A stretch of DNA of 15,828 nt from an uncultured Roseburia sp. (GCA_934358955.1 CAKRLC010000065.1:1-15828); one strand, 5' to 3'; shown: positions 1 to 7,812, counted from the first letter of the stretch. Translations and numbers: made by a program. Notes: generated by a model not told the origin, from the sequence alone.

Positions 1-108
1 TTTCAGAGGCTTATCGGAATGTTTTGCACAATGAAACTTGCAATATTTTTTTGTGCAATTTGACATTTTAAATTAAGCTACAGACCTTTTGACACCCGGA
101 TCATTATA
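1..108 (+). repeat. Repeat element E1, hairpin-forming, cut by the window edge
   Basis: Non-coding repeat upstream of the first gene. Bases 34-103 match 1461-1530 in direct orientation at 63 of 70 positions. Bases 1-35 match the reverse complement of 12814-12848 at 31 of 35 positions, so the left part belongs to the element at 12786-12941 and the right part to the family at 11415-11543. An apex-like inverted repeat, TTGCACAA (24-31) with TTGTGCAA (51-58), is shared with the element at 11415-11543. The right end reads AGACCTTTTGACACCCGG. Its TTGACA (89-94) has no convincing -10 at the right distance. The left end lies outside the window. Confidence 0.75.
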
Positions 109-201
109 TTAGGTTGAAATATAAAATAGGCAGGCTTTTGGGAAGGAATAAATGTGTATGGTGCTGCATATCTTATAGGGAAATCGTGTAAGAGGTTATT
201 T

Positions 202-1461
202 ATGCCAGAAATTCAATATATGCAGACTGAGGCAGTGGACAAAGGGAGTCTTAAGGTTGAAGTCGTGACGAACCGCGGCAGAAGGCCGGTCGAAGGGGCG
301 CAGATCACTGTTTCTTATACAGGAGAACCGGATGCTGCATTAGAGGAGGTGAAGGCAGATGCTTCGGGAATGTCAGAGAAGCTTGCACTGGATGCGCCTC
401 CACTTGAATATTCAATGGAGCCGTCGGAAAATCAACCTTTCGCCCAATATACGGTCAAAGTTACCGCACCCGGATTCCGCCCGGTCACAGTGTCAGGGGT
501 GCAGATTTTTCCGGAGCAGCTTGCTTTGCAGCAGGTGCAGATGGAAGAAGCCGCCAAAGAGGGGACGACAGATACGATAGTGATCCCAACGAATACATTG
601 TTTGGTGATTTTCCTCCGAAGATTGCTGAATCGGAGATTAAGCCGGTGACAGAATCGGGAGAGATTGTTTTAAAGAAGGTTGTAATCCCGGAATTTGTGA
701 TCGTGCATGACGGACCGCCGTCAGATCCCAATGCCGCAGATTATTATGTGAGATACCGCGATTATATCAAAAATGTGGCATCCAGTGAGATCTATAGCAC
801 CTGGCCGGACAGTACGTTAAGGGCAAATATTTTAGCCATCATGTCTTTTACATTAAACCGTGTATACACGGAGTGGTACCGTAATAAAGGCTATAATTTT
901 ACGATCACAACCTCGACAGCCTATGACCAGAAATTTGTCTATGGACGAAATATTTTCCAGAGCATCTCCGATATTGTGGATGAAATGTTTGAAAATTATC
1001 TGTCCCGTCCGAATGTAAAGCAGCCGATCCTGACACAGTATTGTGATGGGCAGCGGGTAACGTGCAGCAATTGGCTGAGCCAGTGGGGAAGTAAGTACTT
1101 AGGGGATCAGAATTATGAAACGATCGAGATTCTGCGGTATTATTATGGTGATACTATTTATATAAATGTAGCAGAAGCTGTTTCCGGGATACCGGCATCC
1201 TGGCCACGGTATGATTTAGAGCTGGGTGCCACCGGTGAGAAGGTAAGACAAATACAGGAGCAGCTTGCAAGGATCTCACAGAATTATCCGGCGATTCCGA
1301 AGGTGACACCGGACGGTATATATGGTCCAGCTACAAGGGCGGCTGTTGAAAAGTTCCAGTCAGTTTTCGGGCTCCCGGTCACGGGTGTAGTAGACTATCG
1401 CACCTGGTATAAAATCTCAGAGATCTATGTGGCAGTGACGAGGATGGCAGAGCTTGTATAA
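202..1461 (+). CDS. SpoIID-like domain protein with C-terminal peptidoglycan-binding domain (spore cortex-lytic-like)
   Basis: Predicted 419-residue protein acting on or binding peptidoglycan, probably in sporulation or germination. Numbered from Met at 202: residues about 15-110 are a carboxypeptidase-regulatory/beta-sandwich-like domain. Residues about 182-325 resemble SpoIID/LytB: DYIKNVASSE aligns with the segment carrying the SpoIID catalytic Glu (here Glu196), followed by YDQ and then SQWGSKYLGDQ...EILRYYYG, close to the SpoIID C-terminal signature. Two cysteines (281, 288) sit where some SpoIIDs bind zinc. Residues about 338-405 are a PG_binding_1 domain (LGATGEKVRQIQEQL, DGIYGPATRAAVEKFQ). 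SleC-type germination enzymes share this SpoIID-plus-PG-binding plan (family knowledge). There is no signal peptide. ATG 202 was chosen for AAGAGG 8 nt upstream and the family-like MPEIQYM start; the reading frame is open back to a GTG at 154. Direct repeats bracket the gene. The exact role is inferred. Confidence 0.75.
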   Translation: MPEIQYMQTEAVDKGSLKVEVVTNRGRRPVEGAQITVSYTGEPDAALEEVKADASGMSEKLALDAPPLEYSMEPSENQPFAQYTVKVTAPGFRPVTVSGVQIFPEQLALQQVQMEEAAKEGTTDTIVIPTNTLFGDFPPKIAESEIKPVTESGEIVLKKVVIPEFVIVHDGPPSDPNAADYYVRYRDYIKNVASSEIYSTWPDSTLRANILAIMSFTLNRVYTEWYRNKGYNFTITTSTAYDQKFVYGRNIFQSISDIVDEMFENYLSRPNVKQPILTQYCDGQRVTCSNWLSQWGSKYLGDQNYETIEILRYYYGDTIYINVAEAVSGIPASWPRYDLELGATGEKVRQIQEQLARISQNYPAIPKVTPDGIYGPATRAAVEKFQSVFGLPVTGVVDYRTWYKISEIYVAVTRMAELV

Positions 1462-1532
1462 AACTTGCAATATTTTTTTGTGCAATTTGTCATTCTAAAC
1501 TAAGATGTAGACCTTTTGACACCCGAATCATA
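1461..1532 (+). repeat. Repeat element E2 (half copy)
   Basis: Begins on the last base of the preceding stop codon and runs as a right-half copy of the family: 63 of 70 positions match 34-103. It starts where the hairpin apex of the full-length copy at 11415-11543 would be, and no left arm is present. Its end, AGACCTTTTGACACCCGAAT, contains TTGACA (1516-1521). The reverse complement of 1514-1529 is identical to 6540-6555. Confidence 0.8.
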
Positions 1533-1545
1533 GATATGTTAAAAT
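1516..1545 (+). promoter_or_regulatory. Candidate sigma-A promoter for truA-recJ, -35 inside repeat E2
   Basis: TTGACA (1516-1521) is followed after 18 bp by TAAAAT (1540-1545), or after 17 bp by TTAAAA. The -35 lies in the conserved end of the repeat and the -10 in unique sequence, so this would be a hybrid promoter. The -10 overlaps the left arm of the hairpin at 1541-1573, which complicates the reading. Transcription activity is inferred. Confidence 0.5.
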
Positions 1546-1573
1546 AAGTCTGTTACACAAACAGGCTTATTTT
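1541..1573 (+). terminator. Hairpin, probable terminator of the upstream gene
   Basis: A 14-bp stem, AAAATAAGTCTGTT (1541-1554) with AACAGGCTTATTTT (1560-1573), has one G-U pair and a 5-base loop and ends in a short T-rich tract. It lies between the SpoIID-like gene and truA. Because it overlaps a promoter-like -10, it could instead affect the truA leader. Confidence 0.5.
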
Positions 1574-1612
1574 GCTTTATAAGATTTTCTACAAAAAAGT
1601 GATGGAGATAGA

Positions 1613-2362
1613 ATGAAACATTATAAGATGATCGTCCAGTATGATGGGACGAGATATAAGGGCTGGCAGGGTCAGAACAGTACAGATATGACGATCCAGG
1701 GAAAGCTTGAGGCTGTTCTTGGGCGGATGGCAGGACATCCGGTAGAGATCACAGGATCCGGAAGAACAGATGCAGGAGTGCATGCACGGGGACAGGTAGC
1801 AGATTTTTGGATGGAAGAGCATTTTGAAAAAGAAGCGATCCTCGAATATCTGAACAGCTATCTGCCGGAAGACATTGCGGTGATTTCCATGGAGGAAGCA
1901 GCAGAGCGGTTTCACAGCAGATATGCAGCGACAGCAAAAACATACCGCTATCAGATCCATACAGGAACGATCCCGGATGTGTTTGCAAGAAGATATGAAT
2001 ATCATTATACGGAGCCTCTGGATATCGACCGCATGAAACAGGCTGCCGGATATCTGGTCGGAATACATGATTTTAAGGCATTTTGTGGAAATAAACGGAT
2101 GAAAAAATCAACTGTGCGTACGATTTACGATATCAGCATCAGGAAAGAGGGGGCAGACATCCGGATCGATTATCGTGGCAATGGATTTTTGCAGAACATG
2201 GTACGGATCCTGACCGGAACACTGATCGAAGTAGGAGATGGCAGAAGAAAGCCGGAGGAGATAAAGGACATCCTTGCCTCTTTAGACAGAGAGAACGCAG
2301 GATACACGGCACCTGCCTGTGGACTGATGCTTCTGGAAGTTGAATATGGATCAAAAGGATGA
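1613..2362 (+). CDS. truA: tRNA pseudouridine(38-40) synthase TruA
   Basis: Converts uridines 38, 39 and 40 of the tRNA anticodon stem-loop to pseudouridine in the cytoplasm. The 249-residue length is normal for bacterial TruA. The N-terminus has the family start YDGTRYKGWQGQ, and the catalytic segment GSGRTDAGVHARGQVADF holds the nucleophilic Asp. Later family blocks are visible: RYAATAKTYRYQI, the DIDRMKQAAGYLVGIHDFKAFC region, and GNGFLQNMVRILTGTLIEVG near the C-terminus. The ATG has GGAG about 5 nt upstream. recJ follows 49 bp later on the same strand, so the two are probably co-transcribed. No anomalies were seen. Confidence 0.96.
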   Translation: MKHYKMIVQYDGTRYKGWQGQNSTDMTIQGKLEAVLGRMAGHPVEITGSGRTDAGVHARGQVADFWMEEHFEKEAILEYLNSYLPEDIAVISMEEAAERFHSRYAATAKTYRYQIHTGTIPDVFARRYEYHYTEPLDIDRMKQAAGYLVGIHDFKAFCGNKRMKKSTVRTIYDISIRKEGADIRIDYRGNGFLQNMVRILTGTLIEVGDGRRKPEEIKDILASLDRENAGYTAPACGLMLLEVEYGSKG

Positions 2363-2411
2363 CATTGGGAAAAGAACAGCAGGACAGCAGGAAAGAGACA
2401 GAATTTAATTT

Positions 2412-4169
2412 ATGGAAAAATGGCTAGTGGTACAAAAGGGGGCAGACTTCCAGAAGATCGGACAGAAGTTTGGAATCAGTCCGGTCACAGCGCGTCTGAT
2501 CCGTAACAGGGAAGTCATTGGCGACGAGGCAGTCGACAAATATTTGAACGGTTCCCTGGAGGATTTGTATGATCCCCATTTGTTAAAAGATGCAGAATTA
2601 CTGACAGAAATATTGAAAAAGAAAATACAGGAAAAGAAGACGATCCGGATCATCGGAGATTATGATATTGACGGTGTGATGTCCACTTATATTTTGTATA
2701 AGGGATTAAAGCAGTGCGGCGCGCTTGTGTCGACACAGATCCCGGACCGCATGAAGGATGGCTATGGGATCAACGAGAATCTGATCGACCTGGCAGGGAA
2801 GGATGGAATCGATACGATCGTGACCTGCGACAATGGGATAGCTGCTATTCCGGAGATTGCACACGCCAAAGAACTTGGTATGACGGTTCTTGTGACAGAC
2901 CACCATGAGATCCCGTACGAGGAAGTGGATGGTACGAGAATTTATAAAAGAAGTCTGGCAGACGCGATCGTCAACCCAAAACAGGCAGAATGTGAATATC
3001 CTTTCCGGGAACTCTGCGGAGCAGCAGTGGCGTGGAAGGTGTTGCAGGTGCTATATGAAAAGATGGGAAAACCAAAAGAAGATACCTATGAATTTCTGGA
3101 AAATGTAGCCTTTGCAACTGTAGGAGATGTGGTGGACCTTACAGATGAAAACAGGATTCTTGTAAAGGAAGGTTTAAAAAGGATCCATCATACGACAAAC
3201 CGGGGGATGAGAGCTCTTATTTACCAGAATCATATGGAACCGGAGCAGATCAATGCCTATCATTTTGGGTTTGTGCTTGGACCATGCATCAATGCCAGCG
3301 GAAGGCTTGATACGGCAAAGGTTTCACTTTCCCTTTTTTTACAGGAAGAGGAAGCAGAGGCTGCGAAGATCGCGAGAACATTGGTAGAGCTGAATGAACA
3401 GCGGAAGGGCATGACAGAACAGGGGGTCGAAGAAGCCCGCAGGCTCGTCGAGGAAACATATGCAAGTGATAAAGTACTTGTAATTTATCTGCCTAAGGTG
3501 CATGAGAGTCTTGCAGGAATTATTGCCGGAAGAGTCCGGGAATCCTATCACAGACCGGTTTTTGTACTGACAGATGCAGAAGACGGGGTGAAAGGATCAG
3601 GGCGCTCGATAGAAGAATATTCGATGTATGAGGAACTTTGCAAATGCAGCGATCTTTTCACAAAGTTCGGAGGACATCCAATGGCAGCAGGATTATCATT
3701 GCCGGAAAAAAATGTGGATATATTCCGGAAAAGGATCAATCAGTGTGCAGCGCTTACCGAAGACGATCTGATCCCGAAGATAAGAATCGATATTCCGATG
3801 CCGGCATCCTATGCAGATGTAAATCTGATCCGGGAATTTTCCGTGCTGGAGCCTTTTGGAAAAGCCAACATCAAACCGCAGTTTGCGGATAAAGAACTTC
3901 GAATCGCGCGGGCTGTGGTGCTTGGAAGAAACCAGAACGTACTCCGGCTGAATTTGCTGACAGCTTCGAATGAGAACGTAACTGCAATTTATTTTGGAGA
4001 TATTGATCTGTTTCGGGAATATTACAGACAAAAGTATGGGCAGCAGGAGCTTGAGCTGGCATTTGCAGGAAAACCAAATCAGATCCGGATGCAGATCGTA
4101 TATTATCCGGAGATTAATGCATACAACGGAAATGAGACAGTACAGATCATCGTAAAGAATTACCGATAG
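2412..4169 (+). CDS. recJ: Single-stranded-DNA-specific 5'-3' exonuclease RecJ
   Basis: Degrades single-stranded DNA 5' to 3' in RecF-pathway recombination, mismatch repair and base-excision repair. The 585 residues carry the DHH phosphoesterase motifs: DYDIDG (83-88), TCDNG (138-142), the DHH triad (163-165) and GDVVDL (238-243). The RecJ core motif INASGRL (293-299) and the DHHA1 motif GGHPMAAG (420-427) follow. The remaining C-terminal part fits the OB-fold domain. All expected metal-binding Asp and His positions are present. Length is near the short end for RecJ, consistent with Gram-positive forms lacking long extensions. The ribosome binding site is weak (AGGAAAGAGA lies about 13 nt or more upstream), which suits translation downstream of truA in one transcript. 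Confidence 0.95.
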   Translation: MEKWLVVQKGADFQKIGQKFGISPVTARLIRNREVIGDEAVDKYLNGSLEDLYDPHLLKDAELLTEILKKKIQEKKTIRIIGDYDIDGVMSTYILYKGLKQCGALVSTQIPDRMKDGYGINENLIDLAGKDGIDTIVTCDNGIAAIPEIAHAKELGMTVLVTDHHEIPYEEVDGTRIYKRSLADAIVNPKQAECEYPFRELCGAAVAWKVLQVLYEKMGKPKEDTYEFLENVAFATVGDVVDLTDENRILVKEGLKRIHHTTNRGMRALIYQNHMEPEQINAYHFGFVLGPCINASGRLDTAKVSLSLFLQEEEAEAAKIARTLVELNEQRKGMTEQGVEEARRLVEETYASDKVLVIYLPKVHESLAGIIAGRVRESYHRPVFVLTDAEDGVKGSGRSIEEYSMYEELCKCSDLFTKFGGHPMAAGLSLPEKNVDIFRKRINQCAALTEDDLIPKIRIDIPMPASYADVNLIREFSVLEPFGKANIKPQFADKELRIARAVVLGRNQNVLRLNLLTASNENVTAIYFGDIDLFREYYRQKYGQQELELAFAGKPNQIRMQIVYYPEINAYNGNETVQIIVKNYR

Positions 4170-4280
4170 TACGAGTACGAAGAGGAGAGGCGTTACGGAC
4201 ACGTTATCGGAAATGCTTGCAGTGAGACTGCAAAAGAAAGCGGTTTCGTAGCATATCATGAAGAGAAAAGGGGAAATATT

Positions 4281-5228
4281 ATGGCAAAAGAAGAAAAATT
4301 CACATTTTTATCAGCAGATGGAAAAACAACGATCGCAGCAGTAAAATGGCTGCCTGAAAATGGGGAGTATGTGGCTATTTTGCAGATCACACATGGAATG
4401 AATGAATATGTTGGCAGATATAAGGCATTTGCAGAATTTCTGACAGAAAACGGATTTATGGTAGTAGGACATGACCACCTCGGACATGGAGATTCTGTGC
4501 TGTCAGAGGAAAAACGCGGTTATTTTGCAGAGGAGGATCCAAGTGATAAGCTGATCGAGGATATGAATCAGCTCCGTCAGATCGTGCAGTCACAAAATAA
4601 AGACGTGCCATATTTTATGATGGGACACAGCATGGGATCTTATATGCTCAGAAAATATCTCACAAAGTATAACGATAATCTTCGCGGTGCAATCATTATG
4701 GGAACCGGAAGTGTGCCGGATTTTATAACAAAGTTTGGGATTTCAGTATGTGGTCTGCTTGCAAAGATATATGGCTGGGAGCACAGAAGCAGGCTGGTAG
4801 AGGCACTCTCTTTTGGCGGCGGACCGTACCGGAGATATGACCTTACCGGGAAAAAGCCATCCAACAGCTGGCTGACCAAAGATGAGGAGATTGTGAAGTC
4901 TTATTATTCCAATCCAAAATGTACCTTTAAATTTACACTGAATGGTTATCTTGGACTGATGGAAGCGGTACTTTATGACAATCAGATGGAAAATGTGAAA
5001 AAGGTTCCGAAGAAGCTTCCAATCTTTTTGGTATCCGGTCAGGATGATCCGGTTGGGGACAATGGAGTCGGTGTTAAGAAGGTGTATGATATGTATAAGG
5101 AAGCGGGGCTTCTTGATATTACTTATTGCTTATACGAGAATGACCGGCATGAGATTTTAAATGAGACAGACCGTGAAAAGGTATATGCGGATCTGCTTGC
5201 GTGGATGAAGGTGCGGATCGATACCTAA
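4281..5228 (+). CDS. Alpha/beta hydrolase of the monoglyceride lipase / lysophospholipase (S33) type
   Basis: A 315-residue serine hydrolase, likely acting on monoacylglycerol, lysophospholipid or another small ester. The catalytic triad is visible: the nucleophile elbow GHSMG gives Ser117, SGQDDPVG gives Asp256 by pattern, and NDRHEILNE gives His290. The oxyanion/cap region has THGMNEY (38-44) and GHDHLGHGDS (63-72), typical of the Hydrolase_4 family. No signal peptide is seen, so it should be cytoplasmic. AAGGGGAA lies about 6 nt before the ATG. The gap from recJ is 111 bp with only a small 7-bp hairpin (TTGCAGT/ACTGCAA, near 4216-4232), so operon membership is uncertain. The substrate cannot be read from sequence. 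Confidence 0.9.
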   Translation: MAKEEKFTFLSADGKTTIAAVKWLPENGEYVAILQITHGMNEYVGRYKAFAEFLTENGFMVVGHDHLGHGDSVLSEEKRGYFAEEDPSDKLIEDMNQLRQIVQSQNKDVPYFMMGHSMGSYMLRKYLTKYNDNLRGAIIMGTGSVPDFITKFGISVCGLLAKIYGWEHRSRLVEALSFGGGPYRRYDLTGKKPSNSWLTKDEEIVKSYYSNPKCTFKFTLNGYLGLMEAVLYDNQMENVKKVPKKLPIFLVSGQDDPVGDNGVGVKKVYDMYKEAGLLDITYCLYENDRHEILNETDREKVYADLLAWMKVRIDT

Positions 5229-5293
5229 TATATCGTTCTGCAAATAATAGCAACAATTGCGTATATGAATTTCCATCTGTGGCATCAAAAAAC

Positions 5294-5322
5294 TTGACGT
5301 AGCTTGTACATGGACAGATTAG
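5294..5322 (+). promoter_or_regulatory. Weak candidate promoter for the DUF1002 gene
   Basis: TTGACG (5294-5299) sits 16-17 bp before a poor -10-like AGATTA/GATTAG (5316-5322). If used, transcription would start after the in-frame TTG (5304) and ATG (5310) codons, supporting ATG 5352 as the true start. Confidence 0.3.
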
Positions 5323-5351
5323 AAGAAGTTGAGAAAGAAAAGAGGATATTT

Positions 5352-6536
5352 ATGAAAAAGAAAAAGGCAGGAATGATAAAAAGAGTAACAGCAATGCTGC
5401 TGGCAGCAACAGTGATGATGACATCCAATATGGCAGTATTTGCAACAGAGGCATCTGGACAGGTGTCAGACAGCCAGGATGCAGCAGCGACAGCTGCCGA
5501 AAACCAGGCAGCAGAAAATAACCAGACAAACAGTCAGGCTGCATCGGAACAGCAGGGAACCGGAACAGATACGGCGGCTCCTGCAGGAAGTGGTGATGTG
5601 ACCGGAGAAGTTACAAATAATGAAGCTTCAGATAATGGAACCGGACAAAGCAGCACACCGCAGGCAGATGTGACAGCCGATGTGATCGTGGATGAGAATA
5701 ACGATGATGTCGAGATCAAAAAAGGTGACAAACCATATCTGGCACTTGGTGCAGATTTAACAGAAGAACAGAGAAACACCGTGCTTGCATTAATGGGAAT
5801 CAATCCGGCGGATCTTGGCAATTATAACGTAACTTATGTGAATAACTCAGAAGAACATCAGTATCTTGATTCCTATGTGGAGTCATCAAAAATCGGAAGC
5901 AAATCCTGGTCTTCGGTTGTAATTATCAAACGTGACAAGGGAAATGGATTAAATATTTCAACCAAAAATATTTCTTACTGCACGGTTGGTATGTATAAAA
6001 ATGCGCTGACAACAGCCGGCATTACCGATGCAGATATTATAGTGGCAGGGCCGAAGCCAATTTCAGGTACAGCAGCTCTCGTAGGAATCTTCAAAGCCTA
6101 TGAGCAGATGTCAGGGGAAAAGGTACAGGAAAACGTTGTGGATGCGGCTTTGAATGAGCTTGTTGTGACAGGAAAGCTTGAGGATGCGATCGATGGACTG
6201 TCCAATGAAGAGGTAGAAGAATTTATTGCGTATATCAAATCAGTGATCGCAGAGAAAGGCCTGAAAGATGAAAAAAGCATCAACAGTGCGATTGATGAAG
6301 CCTGTGAAAAATATGGCGTGACATTAAGCCAGGATGAGAGACAGATGATCGTGGACCTGCTTTTAAAGATCACTTCCCTTGGAATTGATTTAAGCGGACT
6401 TGTTGATTATGCTTCTTCTCTCTATAATTCTTTTAAAAACGGAGGCTCATCATCCGGTATTTTGGCTTCGATCGGATCGGTCTTCGGAAAAATTTTCAGT
6501 TCCATTGGAAATTTCTTTAAGGGATTGTTCCACTAA
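5352..6536 (+). CDS. Secreted DUF1002 domain protein (YpuA-like)
   Basis: A 394-residue exported protein of unknown function. The start at 5352 is chosen because AGAGGA lies 6 nt upstream and it gives a classical signal peptide: MKKKKAG, a hydrophobic core around 15-30, and likely cleavage after VFA (residue 31). Residues 32 to about 122 are a low-complexity Ala/Gln/Asn/Thr/Asp/Gly linker. From about 126 the sequence matches DUF1002: YLALGADLTEEQR, YLDSYV, KIGSKSWSSVVI, ISYCTVGMYKNALTTAGI and PISGTAAL. Bacillus YpuA belongs to this family, whose biochemistry I do not know. A helical Glu/Lys-rich region follows, then about 25 residues of amphipathic Ile/Phe/Gly-rich tail (FGKIFSSIGNFFKGLF). 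No sorting signal or transmembrane anchor is seen beyond the signal peptide. A strong terminator follows directly. Confidence 0.88.
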   Translation: MKKKKAGMIKRVTAMLLAATVMMTSNMAVFATEASGQVSDSQDAAATAAENQAAENNQTNSQAASEQQGTGTDTAAPAGSGDVTGEVTNNEASDNGTGQSSTPQADVTADVIVDENNDDVEIKKGDKPYLALGADLTEEQRNTVLALMGINPADLGNYNVTYVNNSEEHQYLDSYVESSKIGSKSWSSVVIIKRDKGNGLNISTKNISYCTVGMYKNALTTAGITDADIIVAGPKPISGTAALVGIFKAYEQMSGEKVQENVVDAALNELVVTGKLEDAIDGLSNEEVEEFIAYIKSVIAEKGLKDEKSINSAIDEACEKYGVTLSQDERQMIVDLLLKITSLGIDLSGLVDYASSLYNSFKNGGSSSGILASIGSVFGKIFSSIGNFFKGLFH

Positions 6537-6539
6537 AAA

Positions 6540-6555
6540 GATTCGGGTGTCAAAA
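6540..6555 (-). repeat. Repeat fragment E4 (end of the TTGACACCC family)
   Basis: Sixteen bases, GATTCGGGTGTCAAAA, are identical to the reverse complement of 1514-1529, and 15 of them recur at 11416-11430. The fragment lies just after the DUF1002 stop codon and is joined to the terminator hairpin. No matching opposite end is seen nearby. Confidence 0.6.
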
Positions 6556-6606
6556 AAAGTTCCGGTTTCTCTTTTTCATAGAAAGAGTAACCGGAACTTT
6601 TTCTTT
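6556..6606. terminator. Strong bidirectional rho-independent terminator
   Basis: A 19-bp stem with one mismatch pairs 6556-6574 with 6582-6600 (core AAAGTTCCGG / CCGGAACTTT) around a 7-base loop. A T-rich run follows on the plus strand. An A run (6552-6558) precedes it and gives a T run on the minus strand. It lies between convergent genes ending at 6536 (plus) and 6633 (minus), so it can end both transcripts. Confidence 0.88.
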
Positions 6607-6632
6607 TTGTAAACTGCTTTCACAAAGAAAAC

Positions 6633-7676
6633 TCAGATTCTTTTTTTCAGGAAAGAAATAAATTTTTCAAAATTCATTGGCGTGCCCTGGATCTTTTGTA
6701 CGGCAAGCCGGTTTTTCTCATTAAATCCAACAAGAATATTGTGATTGGCTTCTGCAAGATAGTCCATAATACCGTCAATGTCGGATTTTAAGTTCTTCGG
6801 ACACTGAATATACAGATGCTTGTTGGCGCTGATATGCAGTGTGTAGGAAATGCTGAAATGATACCAGAAAAATTTATGGAGCGTAGAATACTTATAAATC
6901 CATATGATCTGGTCGATCGGTACGATCGCATTTCCGTAAACAGAGGTTTCGATAAAGAAATGCTCTGTGATGAACATATCCTCCGTTGCAAGCTGCGGCA
7001 GTGTGGCAAGCTCTTCTTCTGCCTGCGCAAGCAGCTTTTTCGGGTTGCCAAACAGGGCAAGATCCTGACAGCATGGGGAAAGAAATGGAAATGCTATGAA
7101 AATAAGGTAAGCGACCGTACAGAGCAATGCATAGAATGCAGTTGCAAAAATGACGGTAAATAGCAGCATATTCCGACCATGCTTATAATCCGGTTCACTT
7201 AAGAAATAAGGCGGTACTTTGCTTTTGATCCCGTTTGGGGTCCAGTTAAGATCCTCAGATAAATGGGTTAAAAGCGTATCAAAGGATTCATTCGTACGTT
7301 TTATTTTTCCGGTGAAAGTGACACTGGAGATAGAAGGAAGACCTTCTTCACAGGTCGATGGTGATAAGAGTACGATCACACAGGAATCACCATGCATTGT
7401 GTAATAGTAATAACCGGAAGTTCCGAAGGAAGAATTCCTTGTGTAGCCTGTAAATTTTAAATCTGTGATAGTGACGTGAATGTTCGTTGTATCATGGTCA
7501 TAGAGCGATTTAAAAGTAGCAGAAGCATCCGGCTGAACAGGAAATAGCAGATCCGTTAAGGAAAATACGTTCCACAGTATGATCAAAAGCAACAGATAGA
7601 TCAGAGGAGAAAAAAGTCTTCTTTTATAGAGCGCTTTGATATTTTTGGTAATATAATGGTCATAATTTTCCGGCAT
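6633..7676 (-). CDS. Two-pass membrane protein of unknown function
   Basis: A 347-residue protein I cannot place with confidence; it faintly recalls Lachnospiraceae proteins labelled DUF6709, but that is from memory. Numbered from Met at 7676: a short basic cytoplasmic N-terminus, a first membrane segment at about 21-42, an extracytoplasmic region of about 120 residues rich in Ser/Thr/Tyr, a second segment at about 168-199, then a cytoplasmic domain of about 150 residues. That last part has PKKLLAQAEEELATLPQL, then alternating beta-strand-like segments (MFITEHFFIETSVYGNAIVP, DQIIWIYKY, FSISYTLHI) resembling a bacterial PH-like fold, and ends in Lys-rich helix. Start 7676 is favoured because GAGG lies about 6 nt upstream; the frame is open to 7763. 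It is transcribed divergently from the methyltransferase gene. Confidence 0.75.
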   Translation of the reverse strand: MPENYDHYITKNIKALYKRRLFSPLIYLLLLIILWNVFSLTDLLFPVQPDASATFKSLYDHDTTNIHVTITDLKFTGYTRNSSFGTSGYYYYTMHGDSCVIVLLSPSTCEEGLPSISSVTFTGKIKRTNESFDTLLTHLSEDLNWTPNGIKSKVPPYFLSEPDYKHGRNMLLFTVIFATAFYALLCTVAYLIFIAFPFLSPCCQDLALFGNPKKLLAQAEEELATLPQLATEDMFITEHFFIETSVYGNAIVPIDQIIWIYKYSTLHKFFWYHFSISYTLHISANKHLYIQCPKNLKSDIDGIMDYLAEANHNILVGFNEKNRLAVQKIQGTPMNFEKFISFLKKRI

Positions 7677-7812
7677 AAAAAACCTCGCAATTATAAAATG
7701 AATGTTACGTTCGTAGAATACTGCGAACAGTAACAGTATACTTGTTTCAGGAAAAATAATCAAGATGCGTCACGCTTGCTTTTCCGGGCAAAAATTGATA
7801 GTATAGAAAGCG

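Noticed and set aside
1..1573. CRISPR-like or integron-like array suggested by direct repeats
   Set aside because: Only two 70-bp copies 1.4 kb apart with a normal gene between; no short regular spacers, no attC-type site and no integrase or cas gene.
1589..2068. 159-codon minus-strand frame opposite truA
   Set aside because: truA is unambiguous here; the antisense product has many Cys, His and Ile typical of reverse reading.
3696..4259. 187-codon minus-strand frame opposite recJ
   Set aside because: It lies almost wholly across the recJ coding sequence, whose motifs and codon pattern are clear; the product is Cys/Ile/Leu-rich as expected of a shadow frame.
4170..4280. Possible riboswitch or small RNA between recJ and the hydrolase
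   Set aside because: Only a 7-bp hairpin and AG-rich sequence are present; no conserved riboswitch core is recognised and no terminator follows.
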